Positions 23,214 to 37,589 of a stretch of 64,000 bases of DNA are shown one piece after another (position 1 is the first letter of the stretch; each line of letters begins with the position of its first letter). Position numbers and translations under genes: made by a program. The notes under the pieces are model-generated. The model was not told the DNA's origin. It saw nothing but the letters and a program-made list of their open reading frames with translations, and searched no databases. This stretch comes from Syngnathus acus (Eukaryota > Chordata > Actinopteri > Syngnathiformes > Syngnathidae), in the NCBI RefSeq assembly GCF_901709675.1, contig NC_051104.1, positions 5,687,501 through 5,751,500 of the forward strand. The letters run 5' to 3'.

Positions 23214-26200
23214 CTCTCTTCGCCCAACACCTGACACCAACCCACCCACTCACTTCACCTCACCACACCTCACCCCAACACCCTACCCATCTCGGGGAGG
23301 ACTATTAGTTTGGGTGGCTCTTCTTTGAACTTGAAATCATTGCAATTTTTTTCGCTTTCCCTGCCTTCTTGCATCTGTCTTTGTGGTGATGGGCAGAATA
23401 GTGTCTGTTTTCTTTTTTGTTACTGTTTGTCTGCTGTGCTGCTTTGCGGTTGTTTGCTGAAAGAAATAGCTTGACCTAAGCATAAGGTCAATGTGTACCA
23501 CAGTAAGGCGAAGCGGTGATTTGATTTAATTTGACATCAATATGACATTCGAGTCAGCCTTTGTCTTCCTAAAATGAACCATCAATCCATCTTTTTGTCT
23601 ATATAAAGCTAAAAATGTTTTATAAATTTGACACAAAACAGAAGTGTGCTGTTCAACAACCAACGAAATGGCCGTCAATATAAAATGGTGAAAAATAAAT
23701 GCTGTTTATCTGTTCTCCAACAATGTGGGCGTGTCCAATGGAAAAAAAATGGATGCTATTCCGTCTAGCACGCCTACACATCCTGATATCTTTGAGCAGT
23801 GAATATATATCTTCTTAAAGCCTCTAGTCAGTGGATGGAATATATCTCACCAGAGATATCTCACAGTGAGAGGCAACAGTTCTCTTACAAGCTAACAATA
23901 GTAATTAAGCAGATCACAATTACAACAAAGTGGAATGAAGCAAACAAAGATGCTCAGACTATATAGTGGTGGATGGGTGTCACAGCTGCACCCAGAAATT
24001 TTGCAGCATGTTTGTCACCTCCATATGAATAAAGCCCAATTAATTCCAATGGGTGTTCTGATTAGCAGGTTAACTATATGCACGTAGTGTAGCTGCGTAA
24101 CAGCACAGCCTCATCCCACTCAATTCAGCGCACGTTTATTGTTGTAGCGAGGCAAGCTAAGCTGCAATTTAGTTTCCCCCGTTTCACCGCCCGTTTATTC
24201 TCCTTTTTATGCAAATGCTTGCTCAAACGCCATTTATCTCCGTGAGCTTTATGACACTTGCATTATGGTTGTTTCTGCTGAGCCACGCAAAGGAACACGC
24301 GCCACACTGGCTCGCCGGAAAAACAGAATCTACCATGACTGTTTGACAGCTCAATTTATGCATTGCAGGGCGAGCCATTATACAATTACTTCTTGCTCAA
24401 ATGGTCTAGAACCAGCAGCGGGACAGTTTGCGACCTACCGACGCACCATGAATATGGATCCCCCACCCCCACCCTACCCCACCCCTCTCTATGTCTGATA
24501 GCACATTCTGAATCTTAACACCCATGTGAAATCCATTTAAACACATAATAGGATCAAGTTGAGTCAGACAGTCATGTCCTCATACATGTCACGTCCCATG
24601 ATGATACGCTGGAGATCGTGCTGGGCGAGAAGAAATTCTTTTTGCACGCCTCTTTTGTACAAGACTAAAATTGATTTGCATTTCTGAAGCAGTCTTCTTG
24701 ATACGGTGCTGTAATGTAGAACCCAGTCAAGTTTACGCATAAGCAATCATTTTTAACTTTTTTTTAAAAAATGTTATATGAATTATCGTTTATGATTAGA
24801 AGAGTCCCAGATATAGTAAATATATAAAATAGCACAAAGTAAAGTACTTTTTGAACTAAACACAGTGGCTTGATCAAATGTATAAGAATGTCAATCATCA
24901 TGAAATCACAAAATCGCTCAAGAAGATCAACACCAAAACATTTTGGACTTAAAAAATTACATTTCAATAAATTAGATTAGATTTGTGATTATGTCCTTGT
25001 GTTTGTGTTTATGGCTTGGTGTGTCTGCTGCTTGGCCTTTTTTGGCATTGCATCATTTACGTGTTTTACTCACATTCCTTCATCTGCTGTAAACTTGAAG
25101 TTTTATGAATCATTCAAGACTTGGAAGTTCATTTAGGAACAAAAATTTTAGAAAAAAAATATGTATTTTATGTTTTTTCCACGTTTTGACAAACAAGTAA
25201 AAAAACAATCATATAATTCCATTTATTCAGCTCAAATAAAAAGCTGCATTATAAATATTGGAGACAAAATTCTTTGCAGTTAAAGGTTTTGCTTACAAAC
25301 TCATTTTAATTTTAGTATTACTGGTACTGAAATTATAGAAACCTCTAGAAAATCAATGTCAAGTTTTGCCCAAGTATAAATGCTAGTTGTGTGAGCTAAG
25401 TTAGATGCTAACTGGTCAAAAACAAAATAAACACAAAACATTTGATATTTATGAATCTTTTTCTGATTATATGAGTAATGGGCGAAACATTTTTGAAAAA
25501 TAAGTAAAATTAACTTGATGTAATTTCTGTTCATTTCTGAGCTCACATTTTTCTGTATGATTAGAAACCAGCTTAATACCATAATTATCTTTAAAAAAAT
25601 ATCAATGAATAAAAAAAAAAAACCTAATAGACACAAGAAATACTTACAAAATCATAGTGGGAAAAATAATTGAAAACCTTATTTTGAACCTTTTTGCTAT
25701 GTAAGCTTGTCATCAATCAATAGGGACCTATTTGATATTTCATAATATATTTTTGGTATTTTCAATAATATTTAAAAATCTCTTTTACTTTGACAGCTAC
25801 TGATAAATTTGTCTCAGGTGTGCTTAAATATACATAAAAAGTGCCTTTATATAACTTAAATATTCTCCAAGTCTGGAATGGAATATTGTTTGTGATGAGT
25901 CTATTTGTCCTCTTATTTGTTTGTCCTAAACTCAATACAAATACAGAATATCTCCCATTCGAATAATATATCCTCGTAAAGGTCTTTGTGTATGAGCGTT
26001 GGTGCTAATAAAATCACAAACCTTGTTGAATGGCTCATCAGTTATAGTTTGTTTTGTAGTCCTGTGCCCTGTCTCAATTAAATGTCTGTCTCTGTTTGTT
26101 TGCTGTATATAATGCCAAATGAATTGCCCAAGATGATCAATCAATTCAGCATTGTTTGCTCTTATTGATTATATCAACACTGTGAATCATGTGCTTGTGC

Positions 26201-29200
26201 CCGCTCTGCACTAAATGAGGATGTGGCTGCTGCTATTAAAGCTTAGCAGGAATGAGCACTTGACTCATTTCATCACATTTTCTCATTCATATTGTACTTT
26301 GTTTTTGTCAACAAATTTGAGTTTGAAAAATAATAAAGGCCTCTTGAGAGAGAGAGAAAAAAAGTGAATGGAGTATTTGAATAAGGTGGTTTATTTAAAA
26401 TGTTATTTAAAATGTTTCCTTGATGACATTTTCACTCACAATGCGCAATTAGCTTTCGATGTACACAATTGAAATGGATAGAAAACGAGAAATGAAAGTG
26501 CAGGGATATGCTCTGCAGTTCCAACATTGGAGCCTCCAGATGGCCATTCATCATGTGAAACATTTTGGAGTTAATTTCATTGTACTGCGGAGGGCAGCGT
26601 GGCTCAGGTGCTCGAGTGCCCCCCAGTTGCTCCTGCATCATGATTGTGGGAATGAAGCAACAATGTGAAATTGGTTTAGGTCAAACGGTGCTTTGGAAAT
26701 TCAGCCTAGCAAGTCCTTCGATGCCTGTCATAATGGGAGGAGGGGTTGGGTCATCCGTGCCAACCTTGACCTGTATTTACATCTTGAGGGGAAAATGGAG
26801 ATTTCTAAATGGTCTTACTATAGTGTCATTTGAAGCAGACACTTTAAATATTACATTTTTTATTCATCAACAATTCTATGGTAATTATCTAATGACCTCT
26901 CAGCTCAATTAAGAGTATTGTATCAGCTTTTAACGATTTTACTTGTCACCACTGAGTGCTCTATGATCAAACGGAAAATGTATATAAATGTAAGCATAAA
27001 ACATTTGATGAATGCAATAGACCCTGCCAGTTCAAATAAATTTAATTCACATTTAAGTAGCATTTTTCCCAAATGAACAAATTCATTTGGATTAAAAAAT
27101 ATATATTTTTCCATATAGACCCTGCTGATTTTGAAAAAACAAAAACAAATATACGTTCATATACTCAATAGTATTGTAGCAAATATTTTTATTGTAAATT
27201 TTTGTGCTATCAAATTAAAATAAAAAAATAGGTTTTTGGATATTTACGACAATAATAATGTATGATCATCCAAGATGCCCAGTTAAACATATAACACAAA
27301 AAATATGCAAATGTTGTTCTAACAATTAATGCCGTATATTTTTAACCAGCAAGAATAATTATCGTATATATAGTTAAATAAGATGACCTATTGATAACAT
27401 TTAGTATTATCATGATTTAGACGTAAAAAAATCATAATAAAAAATCAAAAGCAGTATCATAATGCTGCTGAAAATACAAGATTAAATATAATCATCCTTA
27501 TTACTTTTAAAAAGTCATTTTCCTTCTGAAAATTAACAACTTGAATTTTAATGACCATTTTGATTGAATTAGTTGTTTTTAGTACAATATATCAATCCGG
27601 GGAATTTGGATGAACTGCTTCTTACGTAACAAGCCCGCTTTGGTTTTTGACATTTTGCTGCATATGACAGCTAAGGCATGTAATGTCTGGAAAAGTTGTT
27701 TCCACTTAAGATCCCCTTCAAAATTTCAGAGGGAAACTGCTCCCAGCAGGTGGTAAGTCTTCACGCGTAATTTCCTGAATTTGTTTTGCTTTGACTGCTT
27801 TGGCTGGCAATGAATTTACCCACTATGTTCAAACAAAAGTATGATTTTTTTTTTATTTGATCACATTAAATTCTACACCAAAACTCAAATTGAAAATAAA
27901 ATTCTACATTCTGCCAATTGTTGTACAAGTCATGAAAAGTGGACAGCCCATAGCTAAAATAATGATACATTTTTCACAATAAAAGCGTGCTTCCAAGTGC
28001 CCATACTCTGACCACTGTCTGCTAATTCACTTAAGTGCTTTAAGTGGCAGTAATGTGCATTTCAAATTGTAGTCCACTCAACTAGAAAGGCACTCAGCAG
28101 GCCTCCACCAAGGCAAACTTATATTCAGAGGATAGCAAAGGATTTTTGCTGAACAATAAATGCAATTAAATAAAAAAATTCATATATGTAAAATAAAAAT
28201 GTCACATATATATATAATTACATAAAAAATGTAATATAAGGTAAATGGTATTAATACAAAGGAACTTGCCAATATTCAATTGTAAATGCAAAAATTCCCT
28301 CTCTCCATTAAAAGATGATATTATACGCATCTCAATAAATTCAAAAGTAGAACGATTCAATTGAATTCTTTGATACCCGAATCAAAACTGATTTTCTTTT
28401 TTTACTGTAGCTTTGATTTTGTCTTTGTCAATTTGTTTTTTTACATTACAAAACACTGACATTTACACAGGCGTGATAACGTGCGTGTTGTGTTGGCCGC
28501 CAAGATATAGCCCCCCACCCCACCCCGCCCTCAAAACAACTCCTCACACATCCAGCAGAGTCTTTTTGTGCGGAGAATAAATAGAGTCTATTGTAGTTGC
28601 ACAGAGAAGATTACAAGATGTACGCTACTCGCCGCTTCAAAAGGGGCAGACTGGGAACTAACCATACTTCTATCATTAGGTTAGGGAAGGCATTTTCTTA
28701 CGAGTATTGTGGCATCTTTATCGAAGCTTTTTTTGGGGGAATATTTGGCTTTTATAAAAATGTCTGCACCATGTTTGTTTCTAGTATAATCGATTTTATG
28801 TATATATAAGTCAATGTTTTGGCTATTGTGAGTCTCTGTTTTGGAAATAAATTCTTTGTGAACTTATCAGACTACAGCCTATTTCTTCCTATTCAACTTA
28901 TTTTCAGCTCCAAAGAAATTGTCAATTTTGACATCAACTCTAGAGTCTTCCTCAGGATGTTGGATGCAGAGGACAAGAGATGACGGCGTGATGGACTAAC
29001 AATGACGACATTTACAGACGGTCCCAAAGTAAAATAGTAAAGTAAAATAATTGTGACGGAGTGACGATGACAGTTTTGCTTGAAATAACGACAGCCTGAC
29101 AACCGATTGGAAGGACAGTTAAAGACGCAGATGTCCTCATAGGCGGAACTGTCAAAGTATTACACTCAAAGGACCGGACTGGTCAGAAGGTTCAACGAAT

Positions 29201-32055
29201 GGAAGCGCGCAGATTTCTTAAAATAACGAATAAACAATTCGTAGCCCAAAAGAATCATCTTAAGAGGGTGAATTCTAATTCTTTGAGGACAATCTGAGAC
29301 ATTCCTGGCCAGGTTTGTAGTTTCCTCTACCGCAGGGGAATGCACTTCATCTATGCAGTCAAATAGAGTGAGAATATCAAAGTGGATTGTTGACCGTTAG
29401 TACTATCACGATGTTCCCTAACAAGTAGTTGTTGAACTTTCAAAAGCATTCCAAATTCCAATTTAGACGTAGGCCGAATAGTAACGGTGAATGCTTTTGC
29501 TGTTTTACCTTCAAGGCAAGGCACGTTCACGTAAAACATGTATGATTATTTTTTATGCATTATTTATTTTTTATACTTCATTTAAAACAAGGGCTTCCAC
29601 ATTTTAGCTGCATACAAGGCCAGAGACTTTGAGGAGGGTAGTGTTCCATCAGGCCTTTTTTTTTTACCCTTTGCACATTTCCCTACAGAATATCTCCAGT
29701 TGCAGCTTTTGCACTTATTTATTTTTAATCAGTTTTTAAAATTGCCATTGTCTATGTCGCCAGCCTTTTCCCCTCATGGAATAGCAGTAAGTATCTTAAT
29801 GGATGACTTTCATTTTTACCTCAGACATTTATTAAGTCATAGCCTACGGAACACAATATGGTCACCATATTCAATATCTTCATTAAACAATTTAGTATGC
29901 ATTTGTTCAATTGGTTGCTGAGCTAATCTTGTAAAACTGTCTTCTTGAAGTCTCATTTAATGGAAAAGGATACAGCAATAAAAGTGAAAGATTTAGTATT
30001 TCCTTATTGAAGGCTGTATTAAAAATCTTAGAGATGTTGGAAATAGTATCGAAAATAAAATACAGTGGCTGTGCTGTGAATTAACAGAAGGATTGGAAAA
30101 ATGGGATACTAAACACGCTCATTTATTTATCTCCCAATGATTCTGAATATTAAAAAAAGAAATAATGCAGGAGTGATCATCAAACCTTGTGTGTGTCTTC
30201 ATTTGTGAAGTGGTGACAATAGCGCCATGACCTTTACTAGCTGAACATTGGGCACTTAAGAATGGGGGATGGTGACTGAGGACCTTGAATGACTCCTGGC
30301 TGCTGCTGCTCTTGGTAATAGCTTTTCAAATCTCCTAATAATAGTGATCTTTCGTGCAATTAAATCACTCATTTCCCCCTCTTATGGCCTTCAACCCCAT
30401 CACATTGCACGTCTTGTTTTATTTATTCATTGCAGGGATGTAAGGAAATAAAATAAAAAAACAGGAAAGGGATATTTGAAGTCAGCCGATACAAATACGG
30501 CCAGTGGAAGTAAAAGGCCTATGTAAAGTTAAAAAAAAAAAAAAAAGATTACGACACCATATATCTTATTCAGTACGGCAATATGAGAGTAACCCAAAGT
30601 GACATCAATCAGCATTGAGTCACAACACTGACTCATAATTTGTTTTATGTTTTGCAAACTTAATACTACGATGTTTCAATCTCATTCCGCCTCTGGCCCA
30701 CACAAATCAACGGAGGGGAAAAAGCCATATTAAGCAAATTGTTTGTGAAAGATATTCACTTTCTTCTATCTTATGAATACATATTCGATAGAAGCTGGCT
30801 ATATGACAAAATAATGATCAATTTCCATATCATTACCAGACAAAGGTTCCGGAAGCAGTCTAGCAGAAAACATTTGCTAACGTTTGTTGATTAAATCAAG
30901 TGTGTGGCACGTTGTATTGAGAAAAACTCATTTTGAGAGCACAGACCTGTGTACGAGTCATAAAAATCTGATGACATCCCGAAAATCTGTTAAATATCAT
31001 CGGTGAGGAAGCTAACACCCTTACAAATTTGTGCACACAAGCACATTTACGTGTTGAATTATGGCAATTGCCTTGGAGTAAAATGATACTCAGCAGCCAC
31101 ACACACTTTTATTGATATTTAATGTTTTACTCACAAAAAGCATATTTTGAAAGAGTTGAAGTGAGATAATAATGACACCCATCCTCCCCACTTTACAATG
31201 CTTTATAAAAAGGTGCACTGCAGGAAACTATTGATCCAAAAAGTTCGAACTTTTCCTTATTACATTGGTATTTTTGCTGATTATATTTTGAACGCATTCA
31301 TGACTTATATTGATTAGAATCCCAAAAGGGGAAAATTCAATTTACACTATATTCTGTTGCTTGAGTGTAGCAAACAGTACTGTGCCTCTTGAGCTGGGGG
31401 ACAGTCATACCGTATTCCCACTGATACGAGGTGGCAAAAGAAAGCACACTCTGTACTTATTGTAAGTAGAAGTACATATACTTTTTTTTTTTTTTAAAGT
31501 TTCGATTCAACTCAGGATAGCTGGATAGACAGATTGATTCGCATATTGTGTCATGGCCCAAAATATGTTTGGAAGAAATGGCAACAATCTGGACATAAAT
31601 TAATAGATGCATACATTATATGATAATTATCTTTATGTTCATTAAATTCCATATTGTGAACCCTCTGCAGGTTTATCTGTCTCACCGTAAGAATGACTTA
31701 CGTACATAAAAATGGGTGAATAGTAGAGGAAAAACTAGAGCATTTTTTTTAGTCCTCTTTTCTGGCAGTGATGGCTAAAACACAAATATTAACCTCCGTT
31801 TAAAAAAAAAACAGACCTACTTATTTTGGTCAAAGTGTGAAATTATCACTCACAGAGGAAATGGTCCAAAAGGGAGAAGCGTATGAATGGCCTCCATCAT
31901 GTGAGAGCGCAAAGTATGTTGCTCTATAGCTTTTAATGTTCTGTGCAAATTGAATGATGAAAACGAGTGATATGTGACAATGCTGCATGCCACAGACTCA
32001 GGCCTGTTATGACTTTTTAATGATATCCTGCTGGCTAATGACTCTGGAGACTGTG
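23214..32055. other. gene desert downstream of mir137
   Basis: AT-rich sequence with scattered A/T runs. No exon, tRNA or intact mobile element was recognised. Short open frames here (for example 26565-26912 plus and 25301-25636 minus) lack splice context and any familiar motif. One complex stretch at 24060-24330 is listed separately. Confidence 0.5.
24060..24330. promoter_or_regulatory. candidate conserved non-coding element B
   Basis: Repeat-free, balanced sequence 0.9 kb past mir137 with an octamer ATGCAAAT (24209-24216, a POU-factor type site) and a TTTATTG core. The call rests on texture only. Confidence 0.25.
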
Positions 32056-32059
32056 TGTA

Positions 32060-32800
32060 TTTTTTTTTTTTGACCTGACCACAGTGTTTAATACGGTGGA
32101 CCAGTATTTTGTTCGTTTACAGCGCCAGGTGGGCAGTAGTGGTTGTATTCGAGTAGTATTTTGATCCTATGTGGCAGACTGTCGTATGGTGTTCCACAGG
32201 GCTCAATCTTGGGGCTCCTGCTGTTTTTATTTGCTGTGTCTCAAAAAATGGCTTCTATTCATGGTGTAGCCACATTCCTTTGTCTTCTCATTTGTATTTT
32301 GTCCACACCTATTATAAAAGCCTGGATTTGTATGTATGACAGCACTTTAATTGCTGGAGTTAACAAGGTGAGCTCCCTTGGCCACCTTTGCACAACACAA
32401 ATCATAGTCGAGCTATTCCAATCCAATCCTCTTTAAAGCCCTCCCCCACAGTGTGACAGCAAAAATCAATGCAATAACAGCTTTGTGTTCCATCCACTCT
32501 TAAGCGGTAAATGCTTAAATGACGTTCTAATGCTCCGAAAATGACTTGATTATGGTGAGTTGACCTGTCTCCAAAGGCACAACGATGACAGAAAATAGAG
32601 AGATGAATCAATATGTAGATTGCTTGAAATAATTGTGATGGTATTGGTTTGGGAAAAAAAAAAAAAAAAACGGTTGACTTTAGGTAAAACAACCTTTCGG
32701 CAGGTCATTGAGCTAGCTGGTCGGCCTGGTTGAAAAGCCAAACTCTGGAACAGTTTCTATTTTCTGGACCTGGATTTGACACCTCTGGTTATTGACTCTA
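32060..32800 (+). pseudogene. decayed LINE reverse-transcriptase fragment
   Basis: Near 32070 one frame reads DL-T-VFNTVDQ, like the LDLSAAFDTVDH motif. At 32176 another reads SYGVPQGSILGLLLFLF, the conserved GVPQGSILGPLLF block of LINE reverse transcriptases, and about 32735-32780 reads AKLWNSF, as near the end of such ORFs. Frames shift and stops interrupt, so it is dead. The style is that of the L2/Rex1/Jockey-like elements common in fish; clade is not assigned. Confidence 0.7.
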
Positions 32801-34741
32801 TGTAAATGTAGCCAGCGAGAGCTTGCTGCAGTTTCTCTTGTGGTATAGGTCATGGAGATTGCAAGTGTTCCCAAAGTGTCTCAACTCATCCTTCGTGGTC
32901 ATTACGCAGGGGTCATTGTGTTCTGCCACAGCTTAGCCAATAAGCTTTGATAAAGTCTGTTATTCCAGGTGTCAAAGATAATAAATGGTGTCAGGCAATG
33001 ATGACTTGTGGATGTGAGGACTGAAGAAAAAAACGGGGAGTGATTCTTTGAACCAAGAAAAAAAGCTAATGCTAGAGCTATCACCCTTGTAGTTCTTGGA
33101 AAAATAAATGAGAATGATGGACCAAAGGAGCAGTGGGGTGACAAATGATGAACAGCTAAAAACATGCTTGAAAGAAATGATTTGCCGCATTGCCCTGCAG
33201 TAGATTGGTATCAGAGAGGTAGCCCCACGTTCAAGGGAAGGTATTTTATGTGATGACAGCTTCTTAGCACTCGGCTGCTTGTTTTTGAACTTCTCCATGA
33301 AGCAGTGTTTGATCATCTGCCAATTTGTGTATTTGATTGCCATGCCGAATGGTAATGAAGTGTGCCTCTGTGTGCTTGTGTGTCCTTTACAATGTCGAGA
33401 TAATCATGGTACTACTTCCTGCCAAAATGCTTGTGATTTTTACGTAGACACCTGGTGACAACTAATTAAATCAAAATGTCATACGCGTCTCATGTAATGT
33501 GGAGGCTTGTGAGCGTTTGATTCAGTACGCTGGATGGACACCGACAATGAGCTTTTCGCGAACATGCCACGAGAGTAGTTCGGTAAAAATAGGACATTTT
33601 TTTGTTACCAGGGAAACACCAGCAATCTAAAGGAATCCTCTCATGCGACCAATCAGGTTCAAAGGTATGGCGACTTCACTCATCAGAATATTCCAAAGAC
33701 TGTTTGCCCGGAACATAGTATTAAGTTTGACTCCTTCAGTTACTAAATGATTGAAATACCCAGGAACGGAATGTCTTGATGATTAGCACAGGGCAGTTGG
33801 ACAATGTGAGGGGCATGAGGAGATTTGCCTGTGCATTCTGACACCATGTTAAACACCTCCTCTTCACCAGACACAGTATGTCTGTTGCCTGACGTCTTTG
33901 CAAAGACAACCAAGTTATTTCATCTTCAAAATATATATAATTCAGGTGATAGCAATATCTTTCCATTTGGTTGAATTCCTTGGCTGATTGGATCTGGACC
34001 TAAGGCAGACAATGACTGATCATACTTAAAAATCTTTGGAGCAATCTGGCGGTCAGGAGGGTGAGTATGCCTGAAGATTCCAGTGGCGCATAGCTGGGTA
34101 CAAATGATTAGCTAGGGGGGTCAGTGAGCAGACTGCGACACTATTGGGCATTTGTCAAATCATTGAGGAGACGAAAGGCCAACTGACCCCGAGGACAAAA
34201 ACAGGAGGTGGAATATCACCGTGTGTTATGAGGCTGCTATGTCAGAAAAAGATTTTCTCCCAACACACCTCAGCACTTCAAGCCCAGCAACACCCTCAGA
34301 CAAAAAGTACCTAACCCCAAGGGCAAAAACTCAAGAGGGGAACTCAGCAATGTTGTTTCTGCAGTACAGTACTATCTACAACCTAGCCATACCACCCATT
34401 AAAGTATTCTTATTATCACACACTATCGAGGCACGTTCTTCCTCCTCCATCCTGAATGTTAAAGGTCACGCCATTGATCAAGCGTGTAATTAGACCAGGT
34501 AAGAATGAAATCCCTTGTATTATCATCTTTGAATGTGTGCTCATGCACTTTCTTGCAGATCATTCAAAGGAGGTGGGCGCAGGAGTGAGATGCATGAGAG
34601 TGAAGAAATGAATATTTTTCTCTTATTGGAATTAATAAGCTTTTTTTTAAGGTAGTGAAATAGAGAATGAGACAGAGAATGCCTTATGACAATCAACTTC
34701 AAGTATCTCATAGTAACTAACATATGGTTTTATTTACTATA
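32801..34741. other. intergenic, nothing recognised
   Basis: AT-rich sequence between the LINE fragment and the first MITE copy. The open frame 34221-34493 (plus) is unrecognised and has no splice context. Confidence 0.5.
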
Positions 34742-35188
34742 TAGTTTGAAGTAACACTACCGTTTTTTCCAGACTATAAGGCGCACAGGACTATAAGGCG
34801 CACCTTTAATGAATGGCCCATTTTAAAACTTTGTCCTTATATAAGGCGCACCGGCCTATAAGGCGCACCATTAATGCATCACGTCAGATTTTTAATCCAA
34901 ATCAAATCATTCTCCATTTGATCTTTTTTATTTCAACTTCAGACGCAACAAGTACTTTATAATCACAAAATAATGATCCATAGTCTTTTTGATTCATGGT
35001 TCATAGTCTTCAGCGGGCCACTTATGATTGATTTCATGACACAATGCTTCGGGCCAGTTTAAATTTAGGAATTTGGTCCATATATAAGGCGCACCGGACG
35101 ATAAGGCGCACTGTCGGCTTTTGAGAAAATGTTCGGTTTTTAGGTGCGCCTTATAGTCCGGAAAATACGGTAGTTTGAAGTAACACTA
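34742..35188 (+). mobile_element. TA-type MITE copy 1, flanked by an 18-bp direct repeat
   Basis: The element spans 34760-35170 (411 bp). It begins CCGTTTTTTCCAGACTATAA and ends TTATAGTCCGGAAAATACGG, a long terminal inverted repeat built of ACTATAAGGCGCAC-type units. The interior includes CTTCAGACGCAACAAG. No coding capacity, so it is non-autonomous. The same 18 bases, TAGTTTGAAGTAACACTA, lie on both sides (34742-34759 and 35171-35188), much longer than the TA seen at other copies. Confidence 0.85.
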
Positions 35189-36594
35189 ATTTTACTCTTA
35201 CTTGGAGGTACATTACTAATTCACAAAATCCAGGTTTATGGAATGGAGTAAACATGTGTAAAGAATCCAGAGGTGGCTTTACTTCATCAGACCACTCAAG
35301 AAGGCAGGTTCGAAATGTAGGCCATAGGGGATTGGTGAAGAGCATCCTCACTTTTGGGTATAACAAACATCATCCAAGCAGAGAGGAAGGCGCCCCAGAG
35401 GGTTGTTAATATGCAGTGAGAAATAACACGGCCGATAGTCTTTCTATGAACCATTTGTTAACAAACACAACCGTTTCTTTCATGCCACACAGAGGCTACA
35501 AAAAAAAAAACTGTTTCCATGCAACCATACGCCGTACTAAAGTTCATCCTGTTTATCTTGTGTGTTTGCTGCTGATTACTCCTCACTCCTGCCAGCAGAA
35601 GAGGTTAATTGTCCTGATGCTGCTGTTTTGATGATTATGGCCCAGCCAAATCACTGGTTTCTTGGGAAGAATTAATTCAGCAGAAAGGACAGTGTCAGCT
35701 GTGGTTCATATAATCGATACAAGAGAAGCTCACTTGAAGGCCAAATTGTAATGAGATAATGAGACTGCTCTAATAGCAAATGCTCATCTTTCAAATGTTT
35801 CCTTCTGGAGGCAGTTCGACAATTGCTCGAGTACACAAGCCAATGGCATCGACACTGTTGCTGAAGTAGTTGGAGTTGGAGTACAACAAATAAAGATCAG
35901 CAACAGCATTGGAAATAATGAGGAAAAGGGTGAAAAGAAATCAAACCATGATTTTGAAAATTGCCCATTTTTTATTCAGATCAGGCTTTTAACATGAAGC
36001 CGGACATGTAAATTTAGCCAACTAGCAGTGTCTCATGAGGCCTGACCTTAATTAAGCCTGGGTCATCCTCACACAATATAAAAATCAGAATTCCAAGTTA
36101 CAACAAATTCACAACACTGACTTGCTGCTAGGAGTGCGGCCACCTAAAGGGAAGCTCAATACATACACTGACCACTTCAATACAACTCATGCTGTATGGG
36201 CAGACTAATGGCCCAGATGTCCTCTAATCTCTATTCAATAATGATTTATGGAACACCATGAATAGATTTGTCATAATCCTTCTGGATGATTTTGCATTTC
36301 CCTTTGCTTTATAAAACCTTGACATATTGATTTTGTCTATTGTTCATAACTGAATTTGAAAACACATGATTAATATATCATTTGTCAGTCCTCAAATCGC
36401 CTTTCCATCATCTGTCTATCAAACTTTTTTTTCAGGCTGTGTCTTTTTGGTAAATTCCACTTTCTACTCAGTTAATATGATAACTTAATTGTTGGGCAAT
36501 TTTGCAGTACACAGCAGAGTGGGTAGAAGCAAAATTTACCTTTGAGCATGCAATGTTTGTTATGACAATAATATTTTTTTGCTCCGCATAGGCC

Positions 36595-36775
36595 CTCAGG
36601 TGGAGAGCATATTGCAGATCATAAGACCATTGTAAGCAAAGCTGTAGTCACTCACCCTGTGAAGAAAGATGTTGCTAACTCTTCCACAAGATACGCACCG
36701 ACGATTTTGGATCATTAGTGGCAGCGGTTAAAGTAAACAACTGATCCAGAAAGTTTCCTCCTCGCTGCAACATAT
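36595..36775. promoter_or_regulatory. candidate conserved non-coding element C
   Basis: Balanced, repeat-free sequence from GGCCCTCAGGTGGAGAG to CTCCTCGCTGCAAC standing out from AT-rich flanks. It contains a GGTTAAAG and CAGGTG (E-box) core. The call rests on texture only. Confidence 0.2.
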
Positions 36776-37589
36776 ACATATGTCAATATTATTTTTTAAT
36801 CAAGCAGATACTCAAATCATGATTTTCTAAATCTGTATAACTAGGGAGCCAGCTTGTATTTGTCGATTTATTTGTACCAATTCTTGATAGACTTTATTTA
36901 ACATGGTGCCCTTGGGCTCTTGTTTTGACTTTATTCAATTCATTTTGATAGCAGGAGGTCAGGGACTGCAGTGAGTCAGACTGAGCAAACACAAAAAGGT
37001 AATTTTTTTTCTAATTTAACATTCCTATCTTGCTTTTCCAACTGTCACCATTTCGATGAATGCTAAGAATGAGAAGAACCATCGAATCAAAATTCTACAT
37101 GACGTTCTTTGTGCACACTGCCATTAATATCTGGAGCACAAAAGATGCAAAGACCAGCGGCTGGTAGACTGCACTATCAGGAGAAGTGTTAATTCGCCTA
37201 CCACCTGGTGTTTCACAAATGGGTACTAATGGCACGATGAGCCGAACAACCCGTTTGGTCTGGGTTTTGGGACACATTTAAGCAATGTTGGCAGTTTCAA
37301 AGCTCCCACAGCTCATTGTGACAAACTCATTGCGAGAGGGATATACTGTTTGTTTCATGCTAAACCTTTGGTTTAAATTTTTTTTTTCTTTCCCCTGCGC
37401 AATTACCATAACATTTTGTAAGAACTTTTTCTTCTCGGGGTCTTGAATTCAATTAAATTGTTTTGCACTTTAAATAAGGATTACTTAAATATTTTACTGG
37501 AGCATGAATGGAGATATAGACAAAGGTAACGACCTTTAATTCTCATTTAAGTCTAAATTAATACGAGATCTAGCAGGGGGAGTCTCTTC

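Noticed and set aside
23116-23328. 70-residue frame over mir137
   Set aside because: The sequence is explained by the hairpin and the CACC-rich tail.
28597-28809. 70-residue frame starting MHREDYKMYATRRFKRGRLG
   Set aside because: Basic start looked protein-like, but nothing was recognised and the rest is hydrophobic AT-rich noise.
34221-34493. 90-residue frame MCYEAAMSEKDFLP
   Set aside because: No homology recalled, no splice signals, no neighbours.
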